NCBI GenBank assembly: GCA_964592455.1
Contig: CAZQDQ010000042.1
Span: forward strand, 1 to 7,283
Reading direction: 5' to 3'
Source of the DNA: MFAQ01 sp964592455
Lineage (GTDB): Bacteria; Patescibacteriota; Microgenomatia; UBA1400; MFAQ01
DNA: 7,283 nt
A program made the translations under genes and the position numbers. Below, one piece after another: positions 4,486 through 7,283 of the stretch (its first letter is position 1; each line of letters starts with the position of its first letter). The notes beneath the pieces are model-generated. The model saw only the letters and a list, made by a program, of their open reading frames with translations, was not told the DNA's origin and searched no databases.

Positions 4486-4544
4486 CTCTGAGAACTGATA
4501 TCTGACAACTGATATCTGACATCTTAAAGATCTGAAATCTAAAT
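4486..4544 (+). repeat. Degenerate heptamer repeat tract in the fusA leader
   Basis: The tract reads in 7-base units: CTCTGAG, AACTGAT, ATCTGAC, AACTGAT, ATCTGAC, ATCTTAA, then after three bases TCTGAAA and TCTAAAT. The central 28 bases are a perfect tandem duplication of a 14-mer (4493-4506 and 4507-4520). It is noncoding, with stops in the frames, and ends one base before the fusA ATG, so it occupies the place where a Shine-Dalgarno would be. Confidence 0.75.
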
Positions 4545-4545
4545 T

Positions 4546-6669
4546 ATGTCCGCTCCAACAGGTAAAAAAATCCCGCTAGATCGTGTTAGAAACACCGGTA
4601 TCATCGCGCATATCGATGCTGGTAAAACCACCACCACTGAACGCATTCTTTTTTATACTGGCAAGTCCTACAAAATAGGTGACATCGACGAAGGTAACAC
4701 CCAAATGGACTGGATGGAACAGGAAAAAGAACGCGGCATCACTATCGTCTCTGCTGCCACCACTGCCTTTTGGACCCCAGTTTTAGAAGACGCCCACTTC
4801 AAAGAAGAGCACCGTTTCAATGTTATCGATACTCCAGGTCACGTTGACTTTACTGCCGAAGTCGAGCGTTCTCTGCGTGTCTTAGACGGTGGCGTTATCG
4901 TTTTGGATGCTGGCTCTGGTGTCCAATCTCAAACTGAAACTGTCTGGCGCCAAGCTGACAAGTACCACGTTCCTCGCATTGCTTTTGTCAACAAAATGGA
5001 TGTTTTGGGAGCCGACTTCATGGCGACTATTAAAGATGTCCACGAAAAACTAGGTGCTAAAACCGCCATTATGGCTCTTCCGGTCGGAGTCGAAAACACC
5101 TTTAAAGGTGTTTGCCTCCTTCTAGAGCGCAAAACTGTTATTTGGCAAGGTGACGAAACTGGAGCCAAATACGAAGTTATCGATGGTTTTCCAGAAGACA
5201 TGAAGGACGAGTGTGAGTTAGAGCGCGCCAAGCTTGTCGAAAGTATCGTTGAGTTTGATGAGAGTTTAATGGAAAAGTACCTAAATGGTGAAGAGATTGA
5301 TATCCAATCCTTAAAAGTTGCTCTTCGTGGCGCTACCTGCAAAAACCTTATTGTTCCCGTCTTTCCTGGTTCATCTCTTCGCAACAAAGGTGTCCAACCT
5401 CTCCTCGACGCAGTTGTGGATTTCCTACCCTCACCTCTCGACAAGCCCCTTATCACCGGTATCAATCCAGAGACCGAAAGCGAGGAAGTCAGAAAACCGG
5501 ATGTCAATGAGCCATTCTCAGGTTTAGCTTTCAAAATCCAGGCTGATCCGCACGTTGGCAAACTTACTTATGTTCGTGTCTACTCTGGCAAAATCACAGC
5601 TGGGACTTTTGTCTACAATGCCGGTAAAAGAGAGCGCGAGCGTCTAGGCCGTCTCATGCTTATGCATGCCAACACCAGAGAAGAGATAGATCAGGCTAGT
5701 GCCGGTGAAATTGTTGGTATCGTCGGTCTAAAAGCTACTAAAACAGGCGACACATTATGTGATGAAAATAAGCCCTTAATTCTTGAGTCCATCAACTTCC
5801 CAGAGCCAGTTATTTCTCTGGCTATTGAGCCAAAAACTAAGGCAGATCAAGAAAAACTAGACCTAGCTCTAGGCAGGTTAGCCGAAGAAGATCCTACCTT
5901 TAGAATTAGAACAGACCACGAAACAGGTCAAACTGTTATCGGTGGCATGGGTGAACTTCACCTCGAAATCCTTGTTGACCGTCTAAAACGCGAATTCAAA
6001 GTAGAAGCCACCACCGGTGCCCCTCAGGTTGCTTACCGCGAAACTATTACCAAGGCTAGCAAAGGTGAAGGTAAATACATCAGACAGTCGGGTGGACGTG
6101 GTCAATATGGTCACTGTATTCTGGAAATTACTCCTCGTTCGCGTGGTGAAGGCTTCACCTTTACCAATAAAATTGTCGGTGGAACCATTCCTCGTGAGTT
6201 TATCGCCCCTATCGAAAAAGGTGTTCGGGAAGCATTAGACAATGGTGTTATTGCTGGTTTCCAGTTGGTTGATCTCGATGTGGCCGTGGTCGACGGTTCA
6301 TTCCACGAAGTCGACTCCTCTGAGATGTCTTTTAAGATTGCTGGTTCAATGGCTTTGCAAGATGCAGTTAAAAAAGCCTCTCCTGTAATTCTCGAGCCGA
6401 TCATGAAAGTCGAAGTTACCACCCCAGAAAGCAACATGGGTGACATTATTGGTGATCTTTCTAGTCGAAGAGCCCAGATAGGCGGCACAGCCCAGCGTGG
6501 TAACGCTCGTGTTATTACTGCCACCGTGCCTCTCTCCGAGCTTTCTGCTTATGCCACAGCTATCCGTTCTCTTACTGCAGGTCGAGCCAGTTACTACATG
6601 GAACCAAGTCATTATCAAGAGCTTCCCAATAGTCTTGCTCAAAAACTCTTGAAAACTCCTACCAATTAG
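4546..6669 (+). CDS. fusA: Translation elongation factor G
   Basis: This full-length 707-residue EF-G is the ribosomal translocase, a GTPase that moves tRNAs and mRNA after peptide bond formation and helps recycle ribosomes. The G domain shows G1 AHIDAGKT (21-28), switch I RGITI (63-67), G3 DTPGHVDF (95-102) and G4 NKMD (149-152), with the later GSSLRNKG in place of the common GSAxKNKG. Domain III carries the GGMGELHLEI block, domain IV has RQSGGRGQYGH, and domain V has EPIMKVEVTTPE and the GRASYYMEPSHYQELP end. It has its own promoter and long leader. No Shine-Dalgarno precedes the ATG, which is unusual for such a highly expressed gene. tuf follows after 69 bp with no terminator between, so read-through is likely. 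rpsL and rpsG, its usual upstream partners, are absent. Confidence 0.98.
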   Translation: MSAPTGKKIPLDRVRNTGIIAHIDAGKTTTTERILFYTGKSYKIGDIDEGNTQMDWMEQEKERGITIVSAATTAFWTPVLEDAHFKEEHRFNVIDTPGHVDFTAEVERSLRVLDGGVIVLDAGSGVQSQTETVWRQADKYHVPRIAFVNKMDVLGADFMATIKDVHEKLGAKTAIMALPVGVENTFKGVCLLLERKTVIWQGDETGAKYEVIDGFPEDMKDECELERAKLVESIVEFDESLMEKYLNGEEIDIQSLKVALRGATCKNLIVPVFPGSSLRNKGVQPLLDAVVDFLPSPLDKPLITGINPETESEEVRKPDVNEPFSGLAFKIQADPHVGKLTYVRVYSGKITAGTFVYNAGKRERERLGRLMLMHANTREEIDQASAGEIVGIVGLKATKTGDTLCDENKPLILESINFPEPVISLAIEPKTKADQEKLDLALGRLAEEDPTFRIRTDHETGQTVIGGMGELHLEILVDRLKREFKVEATTGAPQVAYRETITKASKGEGKYIRQSGGRGQYGHCILEITPRSRGEGFTFTNKIVGGTIPREFIAPIEKGVREALDNGVIAGFQLVDLDVAVVDGSFHEVDSSEMSFKIAGSMALQDAVKKASPVILEPIMKVEVTTPESNMGDIIGDLSSRRAQIGGTAQRGNARVITATVPLSELSAYATAIRSLTAGRASYYMEPSHYQELPNSLAQKLLKTPTN

Positions 6670-6679
6670 CTTAAAATTC

Positions 6680-6688
6680 TGCTAAAAT
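6680..6688 (+). promoter_or_regulatory. Extended -10 promoter of tuf
   Basis: TGCTAAAAT fits TGnTAnAAT and lies in the 69-bp fusA-tuf gap. The predicted start near 6695 leaves an A-rich leader of about 44 nt with no Shine-Dalgarno. It would let tuf be transcribed more than fusA, in line with the usual excess of EF-Tu over EF-G. Confidence 0.55.
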
Positions 6689-6738
6689 TAACAGGCTTAA
6701 AAAAGCAATTACAAAAATTATTATAAAAATTAACAAAA

Positions 6739-7245
6739 ATGTCTACATACCAGAGAACCAAACCCCACGTTAATATTGGTACCATTGGTCACGTTGACCA
6801 CGGTAAAACCACATTAACTGCCGCTATTACCACCACTTTAGCTTCCCAAGGTTTAGCGCAAGCCCTTCCTTTTGATCAAATTGACAAATCTCCAGAAGAG
6901 AGAGAGCGCGGTGTTACTATCAACATTTCTCACGTTCCTTACGAAACAGCCAAACGCCACTACGCTCACATCGACTGTCCAGGTCACCGCGACTACATCA
7001 AAAACATGATCACTGGTGCCGCTCAAATGGATGGCGCTATTTTAGTTGTCGCAGCAACAGACGGTCCTATGCCTCAAACCAACGAACACTTACTCCTAGC
7101 TTCCCAGGTGAACGTCCCAAGGCTTGTTGTCGCTCTAAACAAATGCGACATGGTTGCTGACGCTGAGCTAATTGAGTTGGTCGAGATGGAAATTCGTGAG
7201 AATCTAAAAAATTATGGTTTTGACGATAACACTCCTTTTATCTGA
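6739..7245 (+). CDS. tuf: Elongation factor Tu, cut short by in-frame stops
   Basis: EF-Tu is the GTPase that delivers aminoacyl-tRNA to the ribosome. The 168 residues present cover most of its G domain: G1 GHVDHGKT (17-24), switch I RGVTI (57-61), G3 DCPGH (79-83) with the catalytic His at 83, and G4 NKCD (134-137). The protein ends at ...NTPFI with TGA at 7243-7245; a second in-frame TAA follows at 7249-7251. A normal EF-Tu has about 395 residues. Beyond the stops the same frame reads A-F-K-S-L-V-G-D-N-D-V, matching the family's RGSALKALEGD region without any indel, so the frame is intact and the stops arise from substitutions. The G5 element (SAL) is destroyed. Residue 84 is Arg where bacterial EF-Tu usually has Ala (GHRDY). 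The window ends at 7283, so domains II and III are not seen. Confidence 0.9.
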   Translation: MSTYQRTKPHVNIGTIGHVDHGKTTLTAAITTTLASQGLAQALPFDQIDKSPEERERGVTINISHVPYETAKRHYAHIDCPGHRDYIKNMITGAAQMDGAILVVAATDGPMPQTNEHLLLASQVNVPRLVVALNKCDMVADAELIELVEMEIRENLKNYGFDDNTPFI

Positions 7246-7283
7246 ATTTAAGCCTTTAAATCCCTTGTAGGCGACAATGATGT

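Noticed and set aside
4929..5561. Long minus-strand open frame inside fusA
   Set aside because: It is antisense to an unambiguous EF-G gene, is Ser/Arg-rich as expected from a shadow frame, and has no promoter or ribosome binding signal that I can see. The same holds for the open frames at 6111-6524 and 6346-6642.
6695..6706. Small hairpin GCTTAAAAAAGC in the fusA-tuf gap
   Set aside because: A 4-bp AT-rich stem without a following T-tract is too weak to be a terminator and is probably incidental.
7243..7251. Alternative genetic code (UGA as Gly, as in Gracilibacteria and Absconditabacteria)
   Set aside because: The TGA in tuf stands at an Arg position, a TAA follows two codons later, fusA has no internal TGA, and other genes here end in TGA.
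1..7283. CRISPR arrays, insertion sequences, rRNA or tRNA genes
   Set aside because: No regularly spaced repeats with unique spacers, no transposase or terminal inverted repeats, and no recognisable rRNA or tRNA sequence were found. The only tandem repeat is the short tract before fusA.

Overview
The window looks like a piece of chromosome from an uncultivated bacterium, most plausibly of the Candidate Phyla Radiation (Patescibacteria, perhaps Microgenomates-like). The support is indirect. Translation genes are conserved but sit among small orphan genes. Promoters are mostly extended -10 boxes (TGnTAnnnT) with no visible -35. Several genes have a -10 box only 6-9 nt before their ATG and no usable ribosome binding site, so they look leaderless. 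EF-G resembles standard bacterial EF-G. No in-frame TGA occurs in the intact genes and TGA is used as a stop, so the standard bacterial code applies. A 16S or marker-gene tree would be needed to place it.

Layout, left to right. At 1-220 (minus) is the N-terminus of a CCA-adding/poly(A) polymerase family nucleotidyltransferase that runs off the left edge. Divergently, a promoter at 254-262 starts a transcript with a 30-codon leaderless ORF (269-361). That ORF overlaps a nested set of mutually exclusive RNA helices ending in a strong intrinsic terminator (382-414). This arrangement copies the 1:2 / 2:3 / 3:4 logic of a trp-type attenuator and lies before two translationally coupled GNAT acetyltransferase genes (502-1146, 1143-1577). 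A perfect 12-bp hairpin ends both this operon and a convergent orphan gene (1588-2325, minus).

The middle holds a BRO-N/DinD-like gene (2434-3264), a HAM1/RdgB-type NTP pyrophosphatase (3285-3821), and an unrecognised 163-residue gene (3867-4358) with its own promoter, Shine-Dalgarno and terminator.

The right part is fusA (4546-6669) followed by tuf (from 6739), the core of the translation elongation operon but without rpsL-rpsG directly upstream. fusA has its own promoter, a hairpin just after the predicted transcript start, and a heptamer repeat tract in its leader. The tuf frame is intact through residue 168, then meets TGA and TAA in a short burst of apparent substitutions about 40 bases before the window end. 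The original frame is still recognisable beyond. This is either a contig-end error or a real lesion.

The most interesting candidate for something undescribed is the leader-peptide attenuator ahead of the acetyltransferase pair. The tuf lesion and the fusA leader are next.
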